A stretch of DNA of 64,000 bases, from positions 60,957-124,956 of the forward strand of contig RDXN01000037.1 of NCBI GenBank assembly GCA_004292855.1, given 5' to 3'. The notes under the pieces are model-generated. The model did not search any database. It saw only the letters and a list, made by a program, of their open reading frames with translations, and was not told where the DNA came from. Below are positions 17,656 to 26,539 of the stretch, piece after piece. The translations under genes were made by a program, and so were the position numbers. How positions within the stretch are numbered: the stretch's first letter is position 1; the number at the start of each line of letters is the position of its first letter. The stretch comes from Cytophagales bacterium. GTDB lineage: Bacteria; Bacteroidota; Bacteroidia; Cytophagales; Spirosomataceae.

Positions 17656-18681
17656 CTACTCCATCAGAAACGGATAATCTTTCTGCATGTACACGTCCTT
17701 GAAAGCTTCTTCGGCGGGCGGGTACGGCGACTCTTCGGCAAACTTTACTGATTCGTCTACAATGCCTTTGATTTTCTGGTCGATGGCTGTTAAGTCGGCT
17801 TCGGTGGCGTGACCAAGTTCCAGGATTCGAGACTTGATTTGCTCGATAGGGTCGCGCTGTTTGTATTGCTCTACCTCTTCTTTTGTCCGGTATTTCTGCG
17901 GGTCCGACATGGAGTGACCCCGGTAGCGGTAGGTGCGGAATTCCAGATAGGTTGGCCCTTCGCCCGCACGGGCACGCTCAGCAGCACGGCTAACGGCCTC
18001 ATGCACAGCCTCTACACTCATGGCGTCGACGGGTTCCGCAGGCATGTCGTACGACTCGCCCAGCGTGTATAGCTCCGTTACGTTCGAGGTACGCGCCACG
18101 GAGGTTCCCATGGCATAGCCATTGTTTTCGACCACGAAAATCACGGGCAGTTTCCAGGTCATGGCCATGTTGAAAGCCTCGTGGAGGGCACCCTGCCGTG
18201 TGGCTCCGTCGCCGAAGAAACAGATACAGAGGTTTTGCGTCTTGTTATATTTCTCGGCAAACGCAATGCCCGCCCCCATCGGAATCTGTGCGCCCACAAT
18301 GCCGTGACCGCCCAGAAAATTTACCGACTTGTCGAAGATGTGCATCGACCCGCCCTTGCCTTTTGAGGAGCCGGTTTGCTTGGCATACAATTCGGCCATG
18401 ACGGCTTTGGGGTCGGAACCCAGCGCGAGCGGAATACCGTGATCGCGGTAAGCCGTGATCCACTTATCGTCTTTGGTCAGAGCTGAATACGCCCCCGACG
18501 AACACGCTTCCTGACCGATATAGAGGTGGCAAAATCCTTTTATTTTCTGTTGTCCGTAGAGTTGCCCTGCTTTCTCTTCAAATTTCCGCTGCAACTGCAT
18601 CGACTCATACCAGTACATGTACCGCTCCTTGGAGTGTTGAGCCTTGGCGGGAGCCTGTTTTTTTTCTTTGACGCTTGCCAT
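17656..18681 (-). CDS. pdhA: Pyruvate dehydrogenase E1 component, alpha subunit
   Basis: Thiamine-diphosphate-dependent subunit that decarboxylates pyruvate and reductively acetylates lipoyl-E2. The 341 residues match the usual E1-alpha length. The TPP/Mg motif runs from GDGATRQGALHEAFN to VENNGYAMGTS (about residues 155-190), and the phosphorylation-loop equivalent YRYRGHSMSDP is present near 250. The first 20 residues are Lys/Ala-rich and probably flexible. The beta subunit is not adjacent, so E1-beta (or a fused E1-beta/E2 gene) must be elsewhere. Confidence 0.95.
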   Translation of the reverse strand: MASVKEKKQAPAKAQHSKERYMYWYESMQLQRKFEEKAGQLYGQQKIKGFCHLYIGQEACSSGAYSALTKDDKWITAYRDHGIPLALGSDPKAVMAELYAKQTGSSKGKGGSMHIFDKSVNFLGGHGIVGAQIPMGAGIAFAEKYNKTQNLCICFFGDGATRQGALHEAFNMAMTWKLPVIFVVENNGYAMGTSVARTSNVTELYTLGESYDMPAEPVDAMSVEAVHEAVSRAAERARAGEGPTYLEFRTYRYRGHSMSDPQKYRTKEEVEQYKQRDPIEQIKSRILELGHATEADLTAIDQKIKGIVDESVKFAEESPYPPAEEAFKDVYMQKDYPFLME

Positions 18682-18737
18682 AGTGGTTGTTTCGTGAGCT
18701 TGTGCTGTTCAGTTAATCACAGGAACAGGTCACCGCG

Positions 18738-18745
18738 TATCTTTG
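18738..18745 (+). promoter_or_regulatory. Possible promoter box for recF
   Basis: TATCTTTG matches TAnnTTTG and lies in the divergent gap between pdhA and recF, pointing toward recF, 83 bases before its ATG. Single matches of this short word are expected by chance, so support is modest. Confidence 0.35.
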
Positions 18746-18820
18746 TTGATAATCTACAAGAATACCGTGGCTGAACAGTGGCGCGAAATTACACATAAAA
18801 TGGGTTTGTAAACCGTCCGA

Positions 18821-19996
18821 ATGCACTTAGAAAAACTCAGCCTGACCAACTTTAAGAGCTACGAGGATGCCCGGTTTCAATTCGGGCGGCAGGTAAACGT
18901 GATCGTGGGGCCGAATGGCAGTGGCAAAACCAACCTGCTCGATGCCGTGTATTTTTTGTCGTTGAGCAAGAGTGCGTTTCACAGTCAGGATGCGCTGAAT
19001 ATCAACCACGAGGCCGATTTTTTTATCATCGACGGAACATTTTTTACGGGCGAAGTAAGCTCGGAACAGGAGACCGACCACCTACGCCACCGAAGCGTCG
19101 GGGGGGCCGATACGTCGGACCGGGCCTTCCGACCGACCCAAATCACCATCAGCCTGCAAAAAGGGCAACGCAAGGCGGTTTTGGCCGATAAGAAACCCTA
19201 CGAGCGCGTGAGTGAGCATATTGGCCGGTTTCCGGTCGTGCTGATGGCCCCCAACGATACCGACCTCGTCCGTGAGCATTCCGAAGACCGGCGGCACTTT
19301 TTCGATGGCGTTCTGTCTCAACTCGACGCCGACTACCTGCGCGATTACCTGATGTACCAACAGGTGCTGAAACAGCGCAACAGTCTGCTCAAGATATTCG
19401 CCGACCGAAACCAAATTGACAACGACCTGCTCGACACCTACGACGAACCCCTGCTCGACCTTGCCCGGCGCATTCATGACCGGCGGCAACGGTTTGTGGT
19501 CGAGTTCCTGCCCGATTTCTGCAGACACTATGCGTTTTTGAGCGAGGCCCGCGAAGCGGTGAACATTCTGTACGAATCGGAAGTGGGCAAGCCCGACTTT
19601 GCCGAGGAGTTCCGGCATTTTCGTCGGCGCGACACGGTGCTGCAACGCACCACAATGGGTATTCACAAAGATGACTACCTGTTCACAGTGGCCGGTCGTG
19701 AGGGCGGGGCCGTTCCGCTCAAGAAATTTGGCTCACAGGGGCAGCAAAAAACGTTCGTGATTGCCCTCAAAATGGCGCAGTTCGATCAGCTACAGGCCGA
19801 GAAGAACGTGAAGCCCATTTTACTGCTCGACGACATCTTCGACAAGCTCGACGACCGGCGCATTGGCAAGCTGATTGAACTGATGGAGCGCGATACGTTC
19901 GGGCAATTATTCATCACCGACGCCCGCCCCGAACGCACCCGCCAACTGCTCGAATCGGTCCGCGCCGACGTACGCTTTTTCGAGGTCGGGCGGTGA
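18821..19996 (+). CDS. recF: DNA replication and repair protein RecF
   Basis: ABC-type ATPase that helps load RecA at gapped DNA. The 391-residue protein starts with the family's MHLEKLSLTNFKSYEDARF block and has Walker A GPNGSGKT at 30-37, a signature-type segment SQGQQKTF (about 305) and Walker B LLLDDIFDKLD (about 337). Compared with typical RecF (around 360-370 residues) there is extra polar sequence at about residues 72-105, after the first strand pair. It is monocistronic and divergent from pdhA. Confidence 0.95.
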   Translation: MHLEKLSLTNFKSYEDARFQFGRQVNVIVGPNGSGKTNLLDAVYFLSLSKSAFHSQDALNINHEADFFIIDGTFFTGEVSSEQETDHLRHRSVGGADTSDRAFRPTQITISLQKGQRKAVLADKKPYERVSEHIGRFPVVLMAPNDTDLVREHSEDRRHFFDGVLSQLDADYLRDYLMYQQVLKQRNSLLKIFADRNQIDNDLLDTYDEPLLDLARRIHDRRQRFVVEFLPDFCRHYAFLSEAREAVNILYESEVGKPDFAEEFRHFRRRDTVLQRTTMGIHKDDYLFTVAGREGGAVPLKKFGSQGQQKTFVIALKMAQFDQLQAEKNVKPILLLDDIFDKLDDRRIGKLIELMERDTFGQLFITDARPERTRQLLESVRADVRFFEVGR

Positions 19997-20081
19997 GGGT
20001 TTGTAACAACCATTATGCGTTGTCTCTATTCATTTGGCGTAGGTTTGATGTAAATTTGGCCTGAAATGAAATCCAGAACTC

Positions 20082-20711
20082 ATGAGAAACTTTGGCTATG
20101 ACCTCGGCCTTATCGTGAAGACGTTTGATCTTCAGGTGGTTCGAGAATCGGAAATTCTACAAAACTGGCTCTCGGCGACGTATGGGCTTGATTCTGTCGA
20201 ACAGGCCAACATGGATGCTTTATTTATAGAAGCTGAGGAAGATGGGGGTTACTGGAACGAGGAAGAATTGAAAATCAACTTCGTTGGAGCTGTGTTTCGG
20301 TTGGCAAAAGTTAATGTAAAAGATCGTATCAAGGTCTTCTATGAGCGTCCCCTGTCTGCTGAGGTTCAGGGGCACTCGCTTGCGGTGATCGCCGACTGTC
20401 TGGTGGCAACGCCCTTACCGTTCAACACGCCTTCGAACCCCTACTTTTTTTTGCAAGAGTTCAAGAAACGTAAAGGCGATAAACATGACCCGGAAGCGCA
20501 AATGCTCACAGCCATGCTTATTGCACAGGAAATTAATAAAGATAATAAACCTGTTTATGGTGGTTATTTGATCGGTCAGAATTGGAATTTTACGGTACTT
20601 GATGGCCATACCTATTGCCAAAGTCGTCAGTACGACGCCACCCGGCGCGAGGATTTACACAACATCGTCTATGCGCTCCGCAAGTTGAAAGAAATGCTCC
20701 TGATGCGCTGA
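20082..20711 (+). CDS. Conserved hypothetical protein, possible PD-(D/E)XK-like fold
   Basis: A 209-residue soluble protein I recognise only as a Bacteroidota-type hypothetical. Two points can be seen: the segment from AVIADCLVATP to PYFFLQEFKKRKGD places an Asp and an Glu-x-Lys (QEFK) in an order reminiscent of PD-(D/E)XK nucleases, and the C-terminal GGYLIGQNWNFTVLDG stretch looks like beta strands. Nuclease activity is only a hypothesis. It lies between recF and murE on the same strand; a TAAATTTG box at 20051 could be its promoter. Confidence 0.65.
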   Translation: MRNFGYDLGLIVKTFDLQVVRESEILQNWLSATYGLDSVEQANMDALFIEAEEDGGYWNEEELKINFVGAVFRLAKVNVKDRIKVFYERPLSAEVQGHSLAVIADCLVATPLPFNTPSNPYFFLQEFKKRKGDKHDPEAQMLTAMLIAQEINKDNKPVYGGYLIGQNWNFTVLDGHTYCQSRQYDATRREDLHNIVYALRKLKEMLLMR

Positions 20712-20727
20712 CTAGACTCGTGGGTTT

Positions 20728-20735
20728 TATCTTTG
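20728..20735 (+). promoter_or_regulatory. TAnnTTTG box four bases before the murE ATG (leaderless promoter)
   Basis: TATCTTTG is followed by CCTC and then the murE ATG at 20740. With the usual position of this -7 element, transcription would begin at or next to the start codon. The same spacing is found before mraY, the PadR gene and the glycosyltransferase gene. No convincing -33 element is seen. Confidence 0.55.
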
Positions 20736-20739
20736 CCTC

Positions 20740-22218
20740 ATGCAGCTATCGTCACTTCTCTATAAAGTCCCGCTCGAAGCCACGGCGGGCAGCATGGATA
20801 CCGACATTATAAGCCTTACGATGGATTCGCGCCGGGTTACGGCGGGCAGCTTGTTTGTGGCCGTGCGCGGCACCGTTACCGACGGGCACGAATATATTGC
20901 TAGAGCTATCGAATTGGGTGCAGCCGCCATTTTGTGCGAAACCCTGCCCGCCGTAACGCCCGACAACGTGGCGTTTGTGCAGGTGAACGACTCCGCACGG
21001 GCGTTGGGCTTGCTGGCTACCAATTTCTACGAACACCCATCCAAAAAAGTGAGGCTCGTCGGTGTGACCGGCACCAACGGCAAAACTTCCGTCGCTACCT
21101 TGCTGTTCCGGTTATTCCGCTCGCTCGGTTATCGGTGCGGATTACTCTCGACGGTGCAGAATCAGATTGATGACACGGTAATCCCGGCTACACACACCAC
21201 GCCCGACGTAATCACGACCAATCAATTGCTCGTGCAGATGCGCGAGCACGGTTGTACACACGTGTTCATGGAGGTGAGTTCGCACGCGGTCGTGCAGGAG
21301 CGCATTGCGGGGCTGCACTTCGCAGGGGGCATTTTTACCAATATCACCCACGATCACCTCGACTTTCACGGAACGTTCGATAACTATATCAAGGCCAAAA
21401 AAGGCTTTTTCGATCAATTACCACGCGCGGCTTTTGCCCTCACCAACGCCGACGACAAGCGCGGGGGCGTGATGCTCCAGAACACCTTGGCCCGCAAGGA
21501 AAGCTACTCGCTTCAAACGTTGGGCACGTTTAAGGGGAAGATTCTGGCCGATGGGCTGTTTGGCCTCGAAATGGACATCGACGACCGGCGGGTGTGGTTC
21601 AAACTAATCGGACGGTTCAATGCCTACAACCTGTTGGCCGTGTATGGGGCCGCCGTGTTGCTTGGCGAAGACCCCGAAGATGTGTTGACTCAATTATCAG
21701 GCCTGATGCCCCCGCCGGGCCGATTTGAGCAGGTGATCTCCAACGACCGCGTGGTAGGCATTGTCGATTATGCGCACACACCTGATGCCCTGCAAAATGT
21801 GCTGGAAACGATTGCCGAGTTTAGTCAGGAGAGCGAGGCCGGGCAACTGCCGCAGGTGATTACTGTGGTGGGCTGTGGGGGCAACCGCGACGCGACCAAA
21901 CGCCCGCTCATGGCGGCTATTGCCTGCAAACTGAGCACCCGCGTAATTCTGACCTCCGACAATCCCCGCAACGAAGATCCGATGGCGATTCTGGAGCAGA
22001 TGCAGGCCGGTGTGCCACCCATCGACTTCAAAAAAACGACCACCATCGCCGACCGGCGCGAGGCTATCGAGCGGGCGGTTGCGATGGCCCGACCCCACGA
22101 CATTATTCTGGTAGCGGGCAAAGGCCATGAGACCTATCAGGAAATTAAAGGCGTGAAACACGACTTCGATGATCGGGCTGTCCTGCGTGAAGCTTTCGCC
22201 AATCATGGAAACGTGTAA
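20740..22218 (+). CDS. murE: UDP-MurNAc-L-Ala-D-Glu:meso-diaminopimelate ligase
   Basis: Cytosolic ATP-dependent ligase that adds the third residue to the peptidoglycan stem peptide. The 492-residue product has the three Mur domains: an N-terminal substrate domain, the central ATPase domain with TGTNGKT at 110-116, and the C-terminal domain carrying DNPRNEDP (about 407-414). The DNPR motif marks enzymes that use meso-diaminopimelate rather than lysine. mraY starts 9 bases after its stop. The rest of a dcw cluster (murD, ftsW, murG) is not next to it. Confidence 0.96.
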   Translation: MQLSSLLYKVPLEATAGSMDTDIISLTMDSRRVTAGSLFVAVRGTVTDGHEYIARAIELGAAAILCETLPAVTPDNVAFVQVNDSARALGLLATNFYEHPSKKVRLVGVTGTNGKTSVATLLFRLFRSLGYRCGLLSTVQNQIDDTVIPATHTTPDVITTNQLLVQMREHGCTHVFMEVSSHAVVQERIAGLHFAGGIFTNITHDHLDFHGTFDNYIKAKKGFFDQLPRAAFALTNADDKRGGVMLQNTLARKESYSLQTLGTFKGKILADGLFGLEMDIDDRRVWFKLIGRFNAYNLLAVYGAAVLLGEDPEDVLTQLSGLMPPPGRFEQVISNDRVVGIVDYAHTPDALQNVLETIAEFSQESEAGQLPQVITVVGCGGNRDATKRPLMAAIACKLSTRVILTSDNPRNEDPMAILEQMQAGVPPIDFKKTTTIADRREAIERAVAMARPHDIILVAGKGHETYQEIKGVKHDFDDRAVLREAFANHGNV

Positions 22219-22223
22219 CTTTG
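22216..22223 (+). promoter_or_regulatory. TAnnTTTG box overlapping the murE stop codon (mraY leaderless promoter)
   Basis: TAACTTTG begins with the TAA stop of murE and is followed by CCTT and the mraY ATG at 22228. The spacing is identical to that before murE. A TTTC at 22194 is a weak -33 candidate. It could supply mraY mRNA independent of murE. Confidence 0.5.
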
Positions 22224-22227
22224 CCTT

Positions 22228-23439
22228 ATGCTCTACTATCTGTTCTCGTATCTCGACCGTCAGTTCGATTTCCCCGGCGCGGGTGTTTTCCAGTATTTGT
22301 CGTTTCGTTCGTTGGGCGCGGTGGTTACCTCGCTCGTGATTGGGGCGGTGTTTGGTCGCCGAATTATCGACTACCTGCGCAAGTTGCAAATTGGAGAATC
22401 GATTCGGGACCTGGGGCTGGAGGGGCAGATGCAAAAGCGCGGCACGCCCACAATGGGTGGGTTTATCATCCTGGCGTCGTTGCTGATTCCGGTTTTGTTG
22501 TTCGCCAAATTATCCAACGTTTACATCATCCTGTTGCTGGTATCGGCAATCTGGACGGGTCTGATTGGTTTTCTGGACGATTACATTAAGGTATTCAAGA
22601 AGAACAAAGAAGGCTTGCACGGGCGGTTCAAGATTGTGGGGCAGGTGGGCCTGGGCCTGATTGTTGGCCTGACGCTCTCGTTCAACCGGTACGTTAAAAT
22701 TCGCATCTACGACAAGCCCGTGACGAGTTCGACAATTGGCTCGGTCTCGGTGTTTGAAGACGTGAAATCGACCCTGACCACCGTACCCTTCCTGAAAAAC
22801 AACGAGTTCGATTATAGTTCGCTCCTGTTCGGCCTGCTTCCCGACGAGTACGCCTGGATTATCTATACGGCGGTTTGTATTTTCATCATCACTGCGGTCT
22901 CCAACGGGGCCAACATCACCGACGGTATCGACGGACTGGCGGCTGGCTCCACCGTGATTATTGCCCTCACACTGGGGGTATTGGCTTATTTGTCGGGAAA
23001 CGCCCGGTTTTCGGAGTATCTGAACATCATGTATATCCCGAACGCGGGCGAGTTGGTAATTTTCTGTGCGGCTTTTGTGGGGGCTTGTGTGGGGTTCCTG
23101 TGGTACAATTCGTTTCCGGCGCAGGTGTTTATGGGCGACACCGGCAGCCTGATGATTGGGGGCGTGGTGGCTGTTCTGGCTCTGGCCATTCGCAAGGAAC
23201 TGCTCATACCGGTCATGTGCGGCATTTTTCTGGTCGAACTGCTGTCGGTGATGATTCAGGTCAGTTATTTTCGGTATACCAAAAAGAAGTTTGGCGAGGG
23301 TCGACGTATTTTCCTGATGTCGCCCTTGCACCATCATTTTCAGAAGAAGGGTTATCACGAAGCCAAAATCGTGACGCGCTTCTGGATTGTGGGGATCATC
23401 CTCGCCGTGCTGACGCTAGCTACATTAAAGCTGCGGTAA
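22228..23439 (+). CDS. mraY: Phospho-N-acetylmuramoyl-pentapeptide transferase
   Basis: Integral-membrane enzyme that joins UDP-MurNAc-pentapeptide to undecaprenyl phosphate, making lipid I. The 403 residues show about ten membrane helices and family motifs: GTPTMGG (about 72), FLDDYIK (about 115), [12 protein letters not shown] (about 230), FMGDTGSL (about 302) and [11 protein letters not shown] (about 370). Bacteroidota MraY is longer than the roughly 360-residue proteobacterial form, as here, with a periplasmic insertion near residues 150-200. It pairs with murE upstream. Confidence 0.97.
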   Translation: MLYYLFSYLDRQFDFPGAGVFQYLSFRSLGAVVTSLVIGAVFGRRIIDYLRKLQIGESIRDLGLEGQMQKRGTPTMGGFIILASLLIPVLLFAKLSNVYIILLLVSAIWTGLIGFLDDYIKVFKKNKEGLHGRFKIVGQVGLGLIVGLTLSFNRYVKIRIYDKPVTSSTIGSVSVFEDVKSTLTTVPFLKNNEFDYSSLLFGLLPDEYAWIIYTAVCIFIITAVSNGANITDGIDGLAAGSTVIIALTLGVLAYLSGNARFSEYLNIMYIPNAGELVIFCAAFVGACVGFLWYNSFPAQVFMGDTGSLMIGGVVAVLALAIRKELLIPVMCGIFLVELLSVMIQVSYFRYTKKKFGEGRRIFLMSPLHHHFQKKGYHEAKIVTRFWIVGIILAVLTLATLKLR

Positions 23440-23504
23440 TCCCCACTGAACCCGTTTTTCCCCTCGTTCAACAGAAAGCGGTAGTACAAATAAGGCGTAG
23501 GTGG

Positions 23505-23512
23505 TAGGTTTG
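23505..23512 (+). promoter_or_regulatory. Probable promoter box of the outer membrane receptor gene
   Basis: TAGGTTTG matches TAnnTTTG and lies 24 bases before the receptor ATG, predicting a leader of about 19 bases. It is in the 96-base gap after mraY. Confidence 0.4.
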
Positions 23513-23535
23513 AATCAGTTAAACAACAAACCACC

Positions 23536-25935
23536 ATGCGCCTATTTCTTGCCTTTCTCCTGTGTCTGACCAGCCTGACCGTCACGGTGGGGCAGACCGT
23601 TAGCCCGACCCGTATCGTCCTGACCGATGCGCGGCAACAACCCCTCCCTGGAGCCACCGTTCGGCTCGTTTCCCGCACCGATTCTCTGCGGCCAATCAAC
23701 ACCCTTACCGACTCGGTGGGCGTGGCGCGGGTGTCACTCCAAACGGGTGTTCTCTATAGCCTTACGGCCACGATGGTGGGTATGAAGCCGCTCACAAAGG
23801 GCATTCGGCCAACGGCCAATCAAACCCTGTTCCGGTTTGTGCTCGACACCGACGCCAAAACGCTGGGAGCCGTGAACGTAGTGGCGCAGAAGCCCCTGAT
23901 GCGGCAGGAAGACGACATGACCGTTGTTGACCCCGAACCCATTGCCAACAGCAGCACCAATGCCTTCGAGATCATAGAACGAACGCCGGGCCTGTTCGTC
24001 GATCAGGATGGCAACGTGTATCTGAACAGTTCGACACCGGCCAACATTTACGTAAACGGGCGCGAACAACGCATGAGCGCGAGCGATCTGGCTACGATGC
24101 TCAAAAACCTGCCGCCCAACAGCATCGAGAAAATCGAGATTATGCGGACGCCCTCGGCCAAATACGACGCATCGGGTAGTGGCGGTGCTGTGAATATTGT
24201 CCTCAAAAAAGGGGTCAAACTGGGCCGCACAGGCAGCGTAACGGCCAACATGAGTCAGGGACGGTTTGGCAATCAGGGCGTGGGCGTAAATTTAAGCAAC
24301 AGCAACGGTGGTCGGTCGTCGTATGGCAACCTGAACTTCTCGCACCGGGATAATTACGAGCAAACCACCACCGTGCGCCAACTGGCTAACGGACAAACGG
24401 TCAGTCAGGATGCCTTCGCCCGCCAACCGGCTGAGGTGCTGTTTGCGGGTTGGGGAACGAGCCTGGAAACGGCCAACCGCTGGACCCTGAGTGTCGACGG
24501 GCGGGCGAGCCACGGAGTAAGCCATTACCAAACCGACAACCTGAATTTGATTCGACTGGGGGCCAACACCCGGAGCCAAACGCAAAACGATGTGGTTAAC
24601 CGGGGCCGTACGATAGCGTTTATGCAGGGCTTCGCCACCCAGTACAAAATCGACACGCTTGGCTCAGAGTTCACTACCGATTTGTCGTACAGCTATCTGA
24701 CCAACACCACTGGTCAAGACTATTCCAATCAGATGACGTTGCCCAAGCCAATGCTGCTGCTGGGCGATGGTACATTCCAGACCGGACGGCATTTTTTTAC
24801 GGCAATGGCCGATCTGCGCTACAAACTGCCCCACAAAATCACGCTCGAAACGGGCCTCAAAACAGCGTGGCAGCAGTTTAGCAGCCGCACCGAGTTTTTC
24901 ACCCAAACGGAGACTCTTCGGCAAGCCGACCGGTTTCGCACCAACACGTTCGACTACACCGACGGAATTCATGCCGTTTATGCGCAGGCTTCCAAAGGGT
25001 TTGGGGCGTTTCTGTTGAAAACGGGTGTGCGGCTAGAGAACACCAACATGACCGGCCATCAACGCGTGCCACGCGATACCACGTTTAAAGTCAACCGCAC
25101 CGATCTGTTCCCATACGTGTACCTGAGCCGGAAAGTCGCCAAGATTGCGGGTTACGAACTGCGGGCCTATCTCGTGTATCGGCGGTCGATCACGCGCCCC
25201 GGCTACGAACAACTAAACCCGTTTGCGCGGTACATCGACCAGTTTTTGTATGAAACGGGCAACCCGGCCCTGCAACCTCAGTTCACGCAGAATATAGAAG
25301 CCAACGTGAGCGCGAACGAGATGCCGATCCTGGCGATTGGCAGAAACGATTCCCGGCAACTGTTTACCAGCGTGCTGTATCAGGACCCGACCACCCCCAG
25401 TGTGGCCTTCCGCACCTACGACAACCTGGGCTTTAACCGTGAAACGTACTTCCGGTTGTTGGGGGGCATTCCGCCCGGCGGCAAGTTCTTTTTTGCCGTA
25501 GGCGCACAGTACAACCACAACCAGTACACGGGCCAATACGAAGGGCAACCGTTGGCGTTTAGCCGGGGTTCGTGGAGCTTCTTTACGTTCCAGCAAATCA
25601 AGCTCGATACGCGCTCAACAGTCAATATCAATGGGTTTTACCGGCTCCGGGGGCAGCAGCAGTTTTATGAGCTGGGCGATTTTGGCAACCTCAACATTAG
25701 CGTAAACCGCTACTTTTTAAATAGGAAACTCATGGGGGCATTGTCGGTTTCGGATGTCTTCTATACCAACCGGAATACGTTCACGCTCACGCAGGGCAAC
25801 ATTGTGGCCGAGGGCGCGCGACGAGCCGACACCCGTCGGTTTGGTGTGAACATACGTTACAACTTCGGTATGAAGAAGCGCGACGAAAGCCAGAATCCAT
25901 TCAGTTTCGATGCTCTGGAGAGAAACAGTCGCTAA
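23536..25935 (+). CDS. TonB-receptor-like outer membrane beta-barrel protein
   Basis: A 799-residue outer membrane protein with a signal peptide (1-19), a carboxypeptidase-like regulatory beta-sandwich (about 25-110, ARQQPLPGATVRLVSRTDS), a plug-like domain (about 120-230, including NIYVNGREQRMSASDL and SPSAKYDASGSGGAVNIVLKKG-type residues, TPSAKYDASGSGGAVNIV in part) and a long barrel of the OMP_b-brl type. It lacks an obvious substrate signature. It begins a five-gene run ending in a LytS/LytTR pair, so it may take part in a sensing or export system. Confidence 0.85.
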   Translation: MRLFLAFLLCLTSLTVTVGQTVSPTRIVLTDARQQPLPGATVRLVSRTDSLRPINTLTDSVGVARVSLQTGVLYSLTATMVGMKPLTKGIRPTANQTLFRFVLDTDAKTLGAVNVVAQKPLMRQEDDMTVVDPEPIANSSTNAFEIIERTPGLFVDQDGNVYLNSSTPANIYVNGREQRMSASDLATMLKNLPPNSIEKIEIMRTPSAKYDASGSGGAVNIVLKKGVKLGRTGSVTANMSQGRFGNQGVGVNLSNSNGGRSSYGNLNFSHRDNYEQTTTVRQLANGQTVSQDAFARQPAEVLFAGWGTSLETANRWTLSVDGRASHGVSHYQTDNLNLIRLGANTRSQTQNDVVNRGRTIAFMQGFATQYKIDTLGSEFTTDLSYSYLTNTTGQDYSNQMTLPKPMLLLGDGTFQTGRHFFTAMADLRYKLPHKITLETGLKTAWQQFSSRTEFFTQTETLRQADRFRTNTFDYTDGIHAVYAQASKGFGAFLLKTGVRLENTNMTGHQRVPRDTTFKVNRTDLFPYVYLSRKVAKIAGYELRAYLVYRRSITRPGYEQLNPFARYIDQFLYETGNPALQPQFTQNIEANVSANEMPILAIGRNDSRQLFTSVLYQDPTTPSVAFRTYDNLGFNRETYFRLLGGIPPGGKFFFAVGAQYNHNQYTGQYEGQPLAFSRGSWSFFTFQQIKLDTRSTVNINGFYRLRGQQQFYELGDFGNLNISVNRYFLNRKLMGALSVSDVFYTNRNTFTLTQGNIVAEGARRADTRRFGVNIRYNFGMKKRDESQNPFSFDALERNSR

Positions 25936-25954
25936 CAAAAACCACCCAACCATC

Positions 25955-26533
25955 ATGCGCCTTTACCTTGTATTCTGTTTGCTCATGTGCGCACACGCTC
26001 ATGCCCAACCGCCAATAAAGCTCCGGCTGGGCTATTTCGGCCCTGGCGTCTCCGCGCCCGGCGTCCGACTTTCCGCCGACTATCCACTCTGGTCGCACAC
26101 TCGCCCGATTACCCGCCGGTCAACCCCGTCCGTGAAAACGCACCAATGGCTACTCACGGGCAGCACAGGATTCTACAGCCGGGGTACACTGCAGCGAGGG
26201 GTCTTTTTGTTGCCCCAAACGGGTTACGAGCACATTGGACGGGGGGGGTTCACCAAAACGGTGCTCGTGGGCGCAGGCCTGTTGCGCCTGTCGACGCCCT
26301 CAACGCGCTATTCCGATACCAAAGGCAACACCTACCGGGTGGAGGTTCCGGGCGAATCGGTCCTGATGAAATCGGTAGAGGTGGGGCTGGGCTGGACACA
26401 TCGCCCGCAGCAGGGCTGGACGTGGGGCTGGAGTGTTCGGCCCTCGGCGTTCTGGTATCGCGACCGGGCTGGGGCCAGCAGCGGAGATCTTGCCGTTTCG
26501 TTCGACGTACACATTCACCTATCCAAACCCTGA
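25955..26533 (+). CDS. Secreted hypothetical protein
   Basis: A 192-residue protein from the ATG at 25955, which gives a good signal peptide (MRLYLVFCLLMCAHAHAQ); the frame opens 15 codons earlier inside the previous gene. The mature part is rich in beta-strand-like segments with Gly and aromatic residues (LRLGYFGPGVSAPGVRLSAD, GWTWGWSVRPSAFWYRDRAG) and resembles a small outer membrane barrel. No family recognised. It lies 19 bases after the receptor gene and 6 bases before the DUF4932 gene. Confidence 0.75.
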   Translation: MRLYLVFCLLMCAHAHAQPPIKLRLGYFGPGVSAPGVRLSADYPLWSHTRPITRRSTPSVKTHQWLLTGSTGFYSRGTLQRGVFLLPQTGYEHIGRGGFTKTVLVGAGLLRLSTPSTRYSDTKGNTYRVEVPGESVLMKSVEVGLGWTHRPQQGWTWGWSVRPSAFWYRDRAGASSGDLAVSFDVHIHLSKP

Positions 26534-26539
26534 CAGACA

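Noticed and set aside
22510..23358. 282-codon open frame on the minus strand opposite mraY
   Set aside because: Antisense to well-conserved mraY motifs; the long frame follows from codon bias in this GC-rich DNA.
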